From contig JAJYYP010000002.1 in NCBI GenBank assembly GCA_021800855.1, positions 1 to 64,000 on the forward strand: a DNA stretch of 64,000 bases, given 5' to 3'. How positions within the stretch are numbered: the stretch's first letter is position 1; the number at the start of each line of letters is the position of its first letter. The notes beneath the pieces are model-generated. The model made no database searches and had not been told where the DNA came from. It saw nothing but the letters and a program-made list of their open reading frames with translations. Positions 55,714-63,888 of this stretch are shown in pieces. This stretch comes from an archaeon (GTDB lineage Archaea; Thermoproteota; Nitrososphaeria; Nitrososphaerales; Gagatemarchaeaceae). A program made the translations under genes and the position numbers.

Positions 55714-56744
55714 CCGACGCGCTGAAGGTCTCGGGGCTGTGGGTCGACTATAGAACGAAGTCGGCGTGGGCCAGCGCCGTCCGCGGGGTCGACCTCACAG
55801 TCAGGGAAGGGGAGGTCGTGGGCGTGGTGGGGGAGAGCGGCTCTGGGAAGAGCAGCGTGGCCCTCGCCATTATGAAGCTCCTGCCGGCCAACGCGAAGGC
55901 GAGGGGGAGGGTCGAGGTCCTCGGCAAGGACATGGTCGGGCTCCCGGGAAAGGACGCCCACCGCTACAGGGGGTCAGGGATGACGATGATATTCCAGGAG
56001 CCGATGACAAGCCTCAACCCTGTCATGCGAGTTTCCGAACAGCTCTCTGAAGCGGTCGTCTCCCGGGCGGAGCATTACAAGCTGGAGATGTTCCGCTATG
56101 ACTCCGTCGCGGTCCCAGGGGGCCCCGACCCGAGGCTCTCCATCCCCCAGGGGCGACCGGCCCCGCCCCCGAAGGAGGCGATAGAGGCGCTCCACCAGGT
56201 CAGGATAGGAGACCCCGAAAGGGCGGCTGCGAAGTACCCGCACGAACTCTCAGGTGGGGAGAGGCAGCGCGTGATGATCGCCATGTCGTTCCTCCTCCGG
56301 CCCAGGGTGCTCGTCGCCGACGAGCCGACTACGGCCCTCGATGTCACCACACAGGCCCAGGTCCTCTCGCTGCTGCTCGGGCTCAGCAGGGACGAGGGGA
56401 CTGCTATCATCTTCGTGTCCCACGACATATTGGTCGTGGGGCAGGTGGCTCAGAGGGTCGCAGTGATGTACGCCGGGGAGATAGTCGAGCTCGGGCCTAC
56501 CGAGGCGGTGCTCAAGAACCCCCTCCACCCGTACACGAGGGGGCTCATCGCCTCCATACCAAGCGGCTTCAAGGGGGGGAAGCGGATAGAGCAGATACCA
56601 GGAGCTCCGCCCGACATCATGAGGCTCCCATCGGGATGCAAGTTCAACCCGCGCTGCAAGTTCGCGATGGACAGGTGCAGGGCCGAAGAGACGGCGCTCA
56701 AGGAGCTGGAGGACGACCACTTTGTCGCGTGCCACCTCTACTGA
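55710..56744 (+). CDS. Oligopeptide ABC transporter ATPase, OppD type
   Basis: VVGESGSGKSSVALAIMKLLP, LSGGERQRVMIAMSFLLRPRVLVADEPTTALDV, C-terminal CKFNPRCKFAMDRCR. Confidence 0.96.
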   Translation: MTDALKVSGLWVDYRTKSAWASAVRGVDLTVREGEVVGVVGESGSGKSSVALAIMKLLPANAKARGRVEVLGKDMVGLPGKDAHRYRGSGMTMIFQEPMTSLNPVMRVSEQLSEAVVSRAEHYKLEMFRYDSVAVPGGPDPRLSIPQGRPAPPPKEAIEALHQVRIGDPERAAAKYPHELSGGERQRVMIAMSFLLRPRVLVADEPTTALDVTTQAQVLSLLLGLSRDEGTAIIFVSHDILVVGQVAQRVAVMYAGEIVELGPTEAVLKNPLHPYTRGLIASIPSGFKGGKRIEQIPGAPPDIMRLPSGCKFNPRCKFAMDRCRAEETALKELEDDHFVACHLY

Positions 56745-57735
56745 GGACGTGTTGAGCGCGGAGGCGCTCAGCGTCACCTACAAGGTCAGGTCTGGGTTCC
56801 TCGGGAGCGTCCACAGGGAGATCAAGCCAGTCGATGGGGTCGACCTCTCTGTCAGGGCGGGGGAGGTCCTGACAGTGATAGGGGAGTCTGGGAGCGGCAA
56901 GTCGACCCTGGGGTTCGCGCTCCTCCGTCTCGTGAAGCCGAGCGCAGGGAGGGTGTTCTTCTCAGGGAGAGATATCGGCAGGCTGAAGTCGTCCGAGTTG
57001 CGGGCGCTCCGGAGGCACATGCAGATAGTCTTCCAGGACCCCTACTCCAGCCTAGACCCGCGCCTCCACGTGAAGGACATCGTGTCTGAGCCACTGATAG
57101 GGTCGGGGATGAAGGATCAGGGCGAGATAGAGGCCAGGACAGCTCGCGCCATATCATTGGTTGGGCTCGGTCCGTCGGCGATGTCGAAGTACGTCCACGA
57201 GTTCTCCGGGGGGCAGAGGCAGCGCATAGGGATAGCGAGGGCCATAGTGGGGGACCCGAAGTTCGTGGTCCTAGACGAGCCGACCTCCAACCTGGACGTC
57301 TCGATACAGGCTCAGATCCTGAACCTCCTCTTGGACCTCCAGTCGGGGTCGGGTGCCTCGTATCTCTTCATCAGCCACAACATGGCGGTCGCGCAGTACC
57401 TCTCCGACCGCATCGCAGTGATGTACGCCGGGGAGATTGTCGAACGCGGGACAGCGAAGGAAGTGATTGATGAGCCCATGCACCCCTACACGAAGGACCT
57501 CCTGAGCTGCGTCCCCACTATGGACATATCGAAGAAGGTCACAGACGTCAAGATCTCGGGGGACCCCCCGAGCTTCACCGACCTCCCCAGCGGGTGCAGA
57601 TACAGCAGCAGGTGCAAATACGCCTTCGACCTCTGCAGGGAGAAGAGGCCGGCCTTGGCTTCGGCCGGAGGGAGGGAGGTCGCCTGCTTCCTGTACCATA
57701 AGGAAGAGAAGGACCCCGGCGCGTCTCCCAGCTAG
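56722..57735 (+). CDS. Oligopeptide ABC transporter ATPase, OppF type
   Basis: VIGESGSGKSTLGFALLRL, FSGGQRQRIGIARAIVGDPKFVVLDEPTSNLDVS, CRYSSRCKYAFDLCREKRP. Confidence 0.96.
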   Translation: MSRATSTEDVLSAEALSVTYKVRSGFLGSVHREIKPVDGVDLSVRAGEVLTVIGESGSGKSTLGFALLRLVKPSAGRVFFSGRDIGRLKSSELRALRRHMQIVFQDPYSSLDPRLHVKDIVSEPLIGSGMKDQGEIEARTARAISLVGLGPSAMSKYVHEFSGGQRQRIGIARAIVGDPKFVVLDEPTSNLDVSIQAQILNLLLDLQSGSGASYLFISHNMAVAQYLSDRIAVMYAGEIVERGTAKEVIDEPMHPYTKDLLSCVPTMDISKKVTDVKISGDPPSFTDLPSGCRYSSRCKYAFDLCREKRPALASAGGREVACFLYHKEEKDPGASPS

Positions 57736-58016
57736 GAGAGCGACAAGTTGGACGCCAACAGGACTATCAGCACGAGGTATCCGACTGCGAGCCAGGCGGC
57801 GCTCGGGACTCTCTCATAGCGCCTCGACCTGTAGATGTACGACATCATGGCGAACGCAAGCAGGTCGACGCTGAGGTAGAGCGCAAAGGTGTCCGTGGCG
57901 GCCTGTGTGAGCGGGTTGAGCAGCCAGAGCACTACAAGGGATGTCGCCTGCAGGGCGATGAGGAAGACGACCTGGACCGTCGTCAGGGTGGCTCCTATTT
58001 TCAACTGTCCCTCCAC
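57732..58016 (-). CDS. Small 3-TM protein associated with the cytochrome b cluster
   Basis: Hydrophobic 94-aa ORF overlapping the cytochrome b 3' end (58001-58016), same strand. Confidence 0.7.
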   Translation of the reverse strand: MEGQLKIGATLTTVQVVFLIALQATSLVVLWLLNPLTQAATDTFALYLSVDLLAFAMMSYIYRSRRYERVPSAAWLAVGYLVLIVLLASNLSLS

Positions 58017-59476
58017 CCTGTCTCGAGGACCTTGACCCTCCGCCTGATGCTCCCGGTCCTGAGGTCGAGCCTGTAGATCAGGAACGCGCTCCCCAGCAGG
58101 TCGAGGGCCAGGAAGACGGCGGCCGCTGCTATGACCATCAGGCCGCCGAGAGAAGGCCCGCCAAGGATCACCCCGGCAGCGCCGTTGACCAGCGTCCCCA
58201 GAGAGAGCGCCCCCAACGCGACCAGGCCTGTGAACGCGAGCCCGGTCTTCAGCTCAGAGGAAGGTACTTCCTTCGACGGCGCAAGCGCGAGCCTCCCCTT
58301 GGCCCGAGAGTACATCGCCCTGTAGATCAGGGCTGACCCCACCGCTATCAGGAGGGCCGTCCCACCTATCACGAGCGCTGCCTGTTCCACGGGTATTATC
58401 TTCCCCGGGGTCACCATCCCCCAGTAGGAGAGGACGACGACCTCCGACACGAATATGACTCCGAGCGTCGTGTAGACAGGCCTCTTGGACGCTTCCCTCG
58501 CCTTCCCACGGTCCAGGAACGGGAGGATGATTAGGAGGACGAATATCGCCGACACGACCGTAAGCGCCATGGCCAGCCCTGTGGAGCCTTCGAAGACCCT
58601 GATCTTGAGTACCTGATAGACCCACAGGAAATACCAGTCGGGCTGGGGTATGTACTGGGCCGCGGCCGCGGGGGAGTACTGAGGCGGGAGGTTGAGCGGG
58701 AATAGAGCTGAGACGAGAAGCATCCCCGCCCCGAAGAGGAGGGAAAGCTCGAAGAGGTACATGGTGACATCCGGGAAGATAGGCGTCAGCTTCGGCTTCG
58801 CCTCGACGGGTGCGCCCCCCGTGGGCTCGGCGACTCCGTGGGCCTCTAACATGTACATCTTCGCCACCAACAGTATCAGGAGGGCCGCAGGGAGGAGCAT
58901 GACGTGGAGGTCGAAGAACCTCAGGAGCTCCGCCGAGTCCCCTCCGTTGCCGACTATCAGGAAGGTCAGGAGAGACGAGACTGGCTGGGGGAGGGCACTC
59001 ACCATCCCCACGCCGACGTCAGTGGCTGACTTCGAGACGACGGTCCAGGGGAGGAGGTACCCTGTGAACCCGAACCCCAGCGTCACGAACCCCATCAGCA
59101 TCCCTATGACCCACATGGCCTCCCTCGGCTTCTTGTGGACTGACACGAAGTAGCCCCTCATCATGTGCATGAACGCGAGGGCTATCATGGCGTAGGCCGT
59201 GTAGAGGTGGATGGTCTCGAGGAACCTGCCGTTGTAGACGCTCTGGAAGATGTACTGGGTCGACGAGTACGCTTGGGTCGGGCTCGGGATGTAGTAGAGC
59301 ATCATGATCGCCCCTGTCACCCCCTGGATGACGAAAGCCACCACCGTCAGGGCTCCAAGCCAGTAGAATGGGTTCATGGCGTAGCGGGGGACCGGACGGA
59401 GGAGAGGATAGCTCAGGCCGAACCGCGAGTCAAACCAGCCCGCCAGGCGCTGGAACAGACCGGATTTCTCTGTCAC
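58001..59476 (-). CDS. Cytochrome b (bc complex)
   Basis: IHLYTAYAMIALAFMHMMRGYF, GFGFTGYLLPWTVVSKSATDVG, RFFDLHVMLLPAALLILLVAKMYMLEAHG, Qo motif PDWYFLWVYQ. Confidence 0.95.
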   Translation of the reverse strand: MTEKSGLFQRLAGWFDSRFGLSYPLLRPVPRYAMNPFYWLGALTVVAFVIQGVTGAIMMLYYIPSPTQAYSSTQYIFQSVYNGRFLETIHLYTAYAMIALAFMHMMRGYFVSVHKKPREAMWVIGMLMGFVTLGFGFTGYLLPWTVVSKSATDVGVGMVSALPQPVSSLLTFLIVGNGGDSAELLRFFDLHVMLLPAALLILLVAKMYMLEAHGVAEPTGGAPVEAKPKLTPIFPDVTMYLFELSLLFGAGMLLVSALFPLNLPPQYSPAAAAQYIPQPDWYFLWVYQVLKIRVFEGSTGLAMALTVVSAIFVLLIILPFLDRGKAREASKRPVYTTLGVIFVSEVVVLSYWGMVTPGKIIPVEQAALVIGGTALLIAVGSALIYRAMYSRAKGRLALAPSKEVPSSELKTGLAFTGLVALGALSLGTLVNGAAGVILGGPSLGGLMVIAAAAVFLALDLLGSAFLIYRLDLRTGSIRRRVKVLETGWRDS

Positions 59477-59489
59477 TTCATCATTCCCT

Positions 59490-60137
59490 CTAGGTCGAGC
59501 TCACCAGGGTTCCGCCCTGGAGGTCGTCCGCCACGTCGGTGGACCCAGTGTCATGGCCGAAGATGGTTGGCGGCCCCATCCCGACCGCGTAAATGTCTCC
59601 TGACGAGTCGGCCTCAAGCTGCACCTGCGGGGCCGGCCTCGGCGCGGGTCCGCCGATCACCTTCCCCGCCTCGAGCAGATCGTAGACGCTCCCGTGGCAC
59701 GGGCAGTAACCCACAGGAGCAGGAGCGACGAAGGAAGGGTTCACGGTGGGCGACTTCCCTTCAGGGACGAATCCCCATATGCAACCGAGATGCTGGCAGA
59801 TCTGGCTGAAGGCGACGATGTCGCCGTCCGGCCCCACACCCCCCTCCGCCTTCTGGCCGAGCTTCACCAGTATGTTCGGCTCGTTGTTGAGCGGGTAGTT
59901 GAAAATCACTGCGACCCCTGTGGATAGTTCAGATACGCTCGAGACCTTCACCCGGGGGAAACTTGTAGGCGTCCCGGACGTCGCGGGGACGGCGGGTATC
60001 ACAACGGACTTCATCACCGAGGCTATCCCAGCAACGGCGAGGACGCCTGAGATGGCGGCCGCCATCTTGAGGAACTCACGCTTCGACTTGTCCGTCTCTC
60101 CGCCTCCGACGGGGTCGTCAGGCTTCTCAGCGGTCAC
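59490..60137 (-). CDS. Rieske 2Fe-2S protein
   Basis: CQHLGCIWGF ... GYCPCHGSVYDLLEAGKVIGGPAPRPAPQVQLE; N-terminal TM anchor. Confidence 0.95.
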   Translation of the reverse strand: MTAEKPDDPVGGGETDKSKREFLKMAAAISGVLAVAGIASVMKSVVIPAVPATSGTPTSFPRVKVSSVSELSTGVAVIFNYPLNNEPNILVKLGQKAEGGVGPDGDIVAFSQICQHLGCIWGFVPEGKSPTVNPSFVAPAPVGYCPCHGSVYDLLEAGKVIGGPAPRPAPQVQLEADSSGDIYAVGMGPPTIFGHDTGSTDVADDLQGGTLVSST

Positions 60138-60179
60138 TTGCTCCAGACCACCGGTCCCAGAGTCGCCGTCGCCAGTATT

Positions 60180-60902
60180 TCAGCTCGCCACCAGCGAACC
60201 TGTCATCCAACCGGAGGTTGACATCGCCCCCAGCGTTCCGTCTGGGCCGAAGCCGCAGCGGGTCTCGCAGAACCAGAAGTAGGATCCCGCCTGGCCCACT
60301 TTGAAGTAGGCGACTACCGTCGAGCTCAACGGCACAGGGATGTTGAGGTTGAGCGCCGGGACTGTGAACGTGTGAGCTACTTCGGAGAGCGGGACTGAGG
60401 TGAGGTTCTGACCCCCATTCAGCACTATTCCAGACGGGCCCTGGCTGGCGTTGACGTTGTCGTTGGAGGTCACATAGATGCTGTTCCCTGTTGTCCCAGA
60501 CACCACGTTGTCGTTGGGCAGGACTAGCGATGCGTTGCCGTCGTCATAGCATATTATCACCAGCTTGATCAGGCGATTCGCCGGGAGGGAGATGTTCGCC
60601 GAGGACTCCAGTCCATTGGGGCCTAGCATGAAGTAGGCGGGTTGGGCCTGGACGGTGGAGTTGTACACGTTGTTCGTAGTGATGACGAGCGTCACGACAT
60701 AGGGGGTGGACGACGTGGAGTTCGTCCCTGTTGTCACCGTCGTAGTCGCCGCGGCCTTCTGCCCTGCCCCTCCGACCGCAAGGGCGGCACCAAAGCCTGA
60801 GATGACGAGGGCCACAGCGAGCACGGCAACGGTGAGCCCTCCGATTAGGGTAGTCCGGGCGCTCAAGTGCCTAAACCAGGCACGATTGGCGATATAAGCC
60901 AT
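60180..60902 (-). CDS. Membrane-anchored cupredoxin-like protein (COX2-like C-x3-C, no following His)
   Basis: N-terminal TM; HTFTVPALNLNIPVPLSSTVVAYFKVGQAGSYFWFCETRCGFGPDGTLGAMSTSGWMTGSLVAS. Confidence 0.7.
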   Translation of the reverse strand: MAYIANRAWFRHLSARTTLIGGLTVAVLAVALVISGFGAALAVGGAGQKAAATTTVTTGTNSTSSTPYVVTLVITTNNVYNSTVQAQPAYFMLGPNGLESSANISLPANRLIKLVIICYDDGNASLVLPNDNVVSGTTGNSIYVTSNDNVNASQGPSGIVLNGGQNLTSVPLSEVAHTFTVPALNLNIPVPLSSTVVAYFKVGQAGSYFWFCETRCGFGPDGTLGAMSTSGWMTGSLVAS

Positions 60903-61198
60903 CGGGTCGATTCTCAGTATTGAAAACCGCCGTTCGTGCGGCCGCCGATTCAGACAGCCTCTCTAGCGGTCTGGACCTTGATTTTGCCGTGTCCTTCTTC
61001 CGTACTTACGTTACGTGAGTTGTCACAATGTTAGACGAGCTGCCTCCATCGGGTACAACCCTCTAGTGCCAACCATCCACAACGCAGGTCGATTTGTCAC
61101 AGCAGGGCGAAGAACGTCCGGGCGGGTGACTGGGTAATGATCTGAAGCCCTATTGACGAGCCTTCGATTACCTCGAAACGACGCGTAGATGCGCCGAT

Positions 61199-61237
61199 GG
61201 AGCTCATTCTGAGCTATCCCAACACGGGTCCGGTGGG
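61199..61237. repeat. Imperfect att-like direct repeat, copy distal to the tRNA
   Basis: 31/39 identities, ungapped, to 63728-63766, which spans the tRNA-Arg 3' end and its downstream flank. Confidence 0.5.
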
Positions 61238-61280
61238 GCCTGGACGCATTACGGGTTTGAATCCTTCTGCAACCCATAAA

Positions 61281-61306
61281 TACATGTCATCGATGTATGA
61301 CATGTA
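61281..61306. promoter_or_regulatory. Probable autoregulatory operator of the toxin-antitoxin pair
   Basis: TACATGTCAT-CGATGT-ATGACATGTA, perfect 10-bp arms abutting the antitoxin ATG and overlapping TATA-like cataaata. Confidence 0.7.
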
Positions 61307-61522
61307 ATGAGCGAGGCTGTTTCGGTCAGGCTCCCGGAGGATATCGCTAAGCGCCTTGGGGAGCTCGCCAAGTCTCTGGACCGCCCCAAGACATACATAG
61401 TCACGAAGGCTTTGAAGGAGTACCTAGAGGAGTATGAAGACTACCTGGTCGCCCTGCACCGGTTGAACGACAAGGATGACCGACTGGTGTCTGAGAAAGA
61501 ACTGGCCAAGCTTGACCGGTAG
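61307..61522 (+). CDS. Ribbon-helix-helix antitoxin (CopG/RelB-like)
   Basis: MSEAVSVRLPEDIAKRLGELAKSLDRPKTYIVTKALKEYLEEYEDYLVA. Confidence 0.9.
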   Translation: MSEAVSVRLPEDIAKRLGELAKSLDRPKTYIVTKALKEYLEEYEDYLVALHRLNDKDDRLVSEKELAKLDR

Positions 61523-61763
61523 GATACTCTACAAGTCATCCGTCAGTCGCGACCTCAAGAGGATCGCCCCGAATGATGTGACGCGGGTCCTGAGCCGAAT
61601 CCGGACGGTTCTGGGCGACGACCCTCAATCAGGAGAGAGACTTCATGGAGACTTCGAGGGCCTCCTCAAACTCAGGATAGGCGAGTACAGGATCGTGTAT
61701 GCTCGCTCGGGAGACGACGTCGTGGTACTAAGGATTAGGCACCGGTCCAAGGCGTACGATTGA
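61512..61763 (+). CDS. RelE/ParE-superfamily toxin (TTG start overlapping the antitoxin stop)
   Basis: KSSVSRDLKRIAPNDVTRVLSRIRTVLGDDPQSGERLHGDFEGLLKLRIGEYRIVYARSGDDVVVLRIRHRSKAYD. Confidence 0.9.
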   Translation: MTGRILYKSSVSRDLKRIAPNDVTRVLSRIRTVLGDDPQSGERLHGDFEGLLKLRIGEYRIVYARSGDDVVVLRIRHRSKAYD

Positions 61764-61859
61764 GTCGGGAGGTCTTTTTCTGGGTCGGACACACGGTCTG
61801 CAAGGCGATACCGGAGCCGCACCTATCATGGGTTCGAGTCCGACTGTGAAGATAAAGAC

Positions 61860-62123
61860 CTAGTGCTTGGTTTCGTGTTCGCGCATTTTCTCTTCGATGA
61901 CCGCGACGCGTTGGGTCACACCCATTCGCTTGTCCAGCGAGTCTATTTTCTCGTCTATCGGCCTTATCTCAGAATGAGCGGCTCTGAGCTCGCCTTCTAC
62001 TTTGCTCTCGAATCCGTCAACCTTCGCGTCGAGCGCTTTGGCTCCCCCTTTCGACTCGTTCATCTGAGGGAAGAGCACCAGTTCGAGCCAGCCGGGGACT
62101 CTCCTGGCCATCCTAAACAACAT
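61860..62123 (-). CDS. Small coiled-coil protein
   Basis: FPQMNESKGGAKALDAKVDGFESKVEGELRAAHSEIRPIDEKIDSLDKRMGVTQRVAVIEEKMREHETKH. Confidence 0.55.
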   Translation of the reverse strand: MLFRMARRVPGWLELVLFPQMNESKGGAKALDAKVDGFESKVEGELRAAHSEIRPIDEKIDSLDKRMGVTQRVAVIEEKMREHETKH

Positions 62124-62254
62124 GCTGCGGTCTGCTATTTAGCGGCCACGAATCTGCGCCTTGGTCACAGGTGATGTCCAGAGAAACTGAGCAGGCCCGG
62201 CGGTTTCCGGACCAACATCAGTACGAAACTCCCTCCCACATCGGAGGGGCTCGA

Positions 62255-62509
62255 TTAATCAGGTCCATCTGCCTGCCCATGATCAGATACTTCGAGGTCT
62301 GAAGGCGCAAGGGCCTCCGCATGCTTGAGAAGGGGGTCGATTCTCAGGTCATCCAGTCCGTCCCCCGAGTCCAGGACGAACTCATTCTTCAGCCTAGCGA
62401 GGTCCTTTCGGAGCTGACGAATGCCCGTCTTGTAGACCCTGTCTACCAACTTCTCTTCGCCTTGCGCGATGCTCTCAGCGGTCCTTATGGGTTCCGCAAG
62501 TCCGTCCAC
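62255..62509 (-). CDS. Small hypothetical protein (GTG start proposed)
   Basis: Helical RTAESIAQGEEKLVDRVYKTGIRQLRKDLARLKNEFVLDSGDGLDDLRIDPLLKHAEAL; no family recognised. Confidence 0.35.
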   Translation of the reverse strand: MDGLAEPIRTAESIAQGEEKLVDRVYKTGIRQLRKDLARLKNEFVLDSGDGLDDLRIDPLLKHAEALAPSDLEVSDHGQADGPD

Positions 62510-62554
62510 GTCACGGGCTCGCAAATCTGATTCAGGCTGCAATGAACGAGGCAA

Positions 62555-63619
62555 TTGGTCCCCTGGGCGAGCTCCACACAAGCAGCCGTGGTCTTCTCGC
62601 CAAACGCTCATAAAGTCGCATTGTACCTGTGTTGTCTATTGCCATCAAGGAACGCGCATGACTGGCTGCTCGAGGACGACCAACCTTCAGTTCGTTACTA
62701 CGCGCTCACTGAGCTTCTGGGACGGGGCGAGGACGACCCTGAAGTCAAGAAAGCTCGGTCAGAGATAGGACGAGTAGGCTGGGCTGCAGACCAACTGCGC
62801 TCGCTGGGGCCGAAAGGGTACTGGGAACCACGCGAGCCCACCAACATCCAGCAGTGGTGGCGCTTCACCTACTTCCCGAAGTTTCGTTCGACCAATTGGA
62901 GGGCCCTAGTCCTCGCTGACATGGGGCTCGATTCGCGAGATGCGCGGATCAGGAAGATTGCAGGGACCATATTTGATTACAGGCTTCGGCTCGGTTCACC
63001 TTTCAACTACTTCCATGAAGAAGTGTCTATCTCTGGAAACACGGCACGCATGCTGACCCGATTCGGGTACGGCGACGACCCCCGCGTCAGGAGGCTCTAT
63101 GACTGGCTCGTCGAGGATCAGCGCGAGGACGGTGGTTGGAACGGCGAACAAGGTGCTCCCGGAACCCTGGAGGGGTGGGAGGCCCTCGCGGCATTCGCAT
63201 GTGTCCCCGAGTCGAAGCGCTCGGCCAAGATGAAGGAGGCGATCCAGCGGGGAGCGGAGTTCTACCTCCAGCACAAGCTATTCGAGGAAGGCGGGAAGCA
63301 CCCTTCGTGGTTCAGGCTCCATTATCCCACCCACTATTTCTACGATATCCTCGTCGGGCTTGACGTGCTTACCCAGCTAGGATACTCTGGCGACCGGCGG
63401 CTGAAACCCGCACTCGAGCTCCTCAACAAGAAACGCCGACAGGACGGGACATGGGTTCTTGAAAGCGTGCACCCTGATACGATCAAAGGATCCGAGTACG
63501 CAACGGAGAAGGGTTTGCTGCCGCTGGTAGTCGAACCCGCCGGCCGGCCAAGCAAGTGGATTACGCTCACAGCGCTTCGCGTTCTGAAACGCGTCAAAGA
63601 TTCAGAACCAGGGGCTTGA
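62555..63619 (+). CDS. Prenyltransferase/squalene-cyclase-like alpha-alpha toroid protein (start uncertain)
   Basis: Repeated motifs VRRLYDWLVEDQREDGGWNGEQGAPGTLEGWEALAAFA and LKPALELLNKKRRQDGTWVLESVHP, QW-like; no DxDD protonation motif. Confidence 0.7.
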   Translation: MVPWASSTQAAVVFSPNAHKVALYLCCLLPSRNAHDWLLEDDQPSVRYYALTELLGRGEDDPEVKKARSEIGRVGWAADQLRSLGPKGYWEPREPTNIQQWWRFTYFPKFRSTNWRALVLADMGLDSRDARIRKIAGTIFDYRLRLGSPFNYFHEEVSISGNTARMLTRFGYGDDPRVRRLYDWLVEDQREDGGWNGEQGAPGTLEGWEALAAFACVPESKRSAKMKEAIQRGAEFYLQHKLFEEGGKHPSWFRLHYPTHYFYDILVGLDVLTQLGYSGDRRLKPALELLNKKRRQDGTWVLESVHPDTIKGSEYATEKGLLPLVVEPAGRPSKWITLTALRVLKRVKDSEPGA

Positions 63620-63727
63620 ATCCAGAATCACAAGTTCCCCACTGCATTCATTCTGTCCAATAACTGAGTGAGAGGGAACAGCCTACCGGTCCGCCAACTG
63701 GTCAGAATGCGGCTCTTCTGATTAGTC

Positions 63728-63766
63728 GGAATTCATTTTGGGCTATCCTATAACGGGCCCGGTGGG
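63728..63766. repeat. Imperfect att-like direct repeat, tRNA-proximal copy
   Basis: GGAATTCATTTTGGGCTATCCTATAACGGGCCCGGTGGG, matching 61199-61237 at 31/39 positions. Confidence 0.5.
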
Positions 63767-63843
63767 ATTCGAACCCACGGTCTCTGAGCTTTCGCACTTC
63801 AGCTTCGGAGGCTGACGCCCTGTCCGTGCTGGGCTACGGGCCC
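63754..63843 (-). tRNA. tRNA-Arg (anticodon CCG) with probable 15-nt intron (63782-63796) in the variable loop
   Basis: GGGCCCG TA GCCC AGCACGGACA GGGC G TCAGC CTCCGAA GCTGA AG[TGCGAAAGCTCAGAG]ACC GTGGG TTCGAAT CCCAC CGGGCCC G; all four stems pair perfectly. Confidence 0.88.
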
Positions 63844-63888
63844 GGGGAACCCACCGATGGACCACGAGTTAAGCGCACCCCCTCCGGC

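Noticed and set aside
61023-61277. 84-aa minus-strand ORF before the toxin-antitoxin pair
   Set aside because: Covers the att-like repeat and has no recognisable features; likely spurious.
61785-61845. tRNA-like segment GTCGGAC...GGGTTCGAGTCCGAC
   Set aside because: Ends pair but the T-stem does not form and the length (61 nt) is too short for a tRNA; kept only as part of an inverted repeat.
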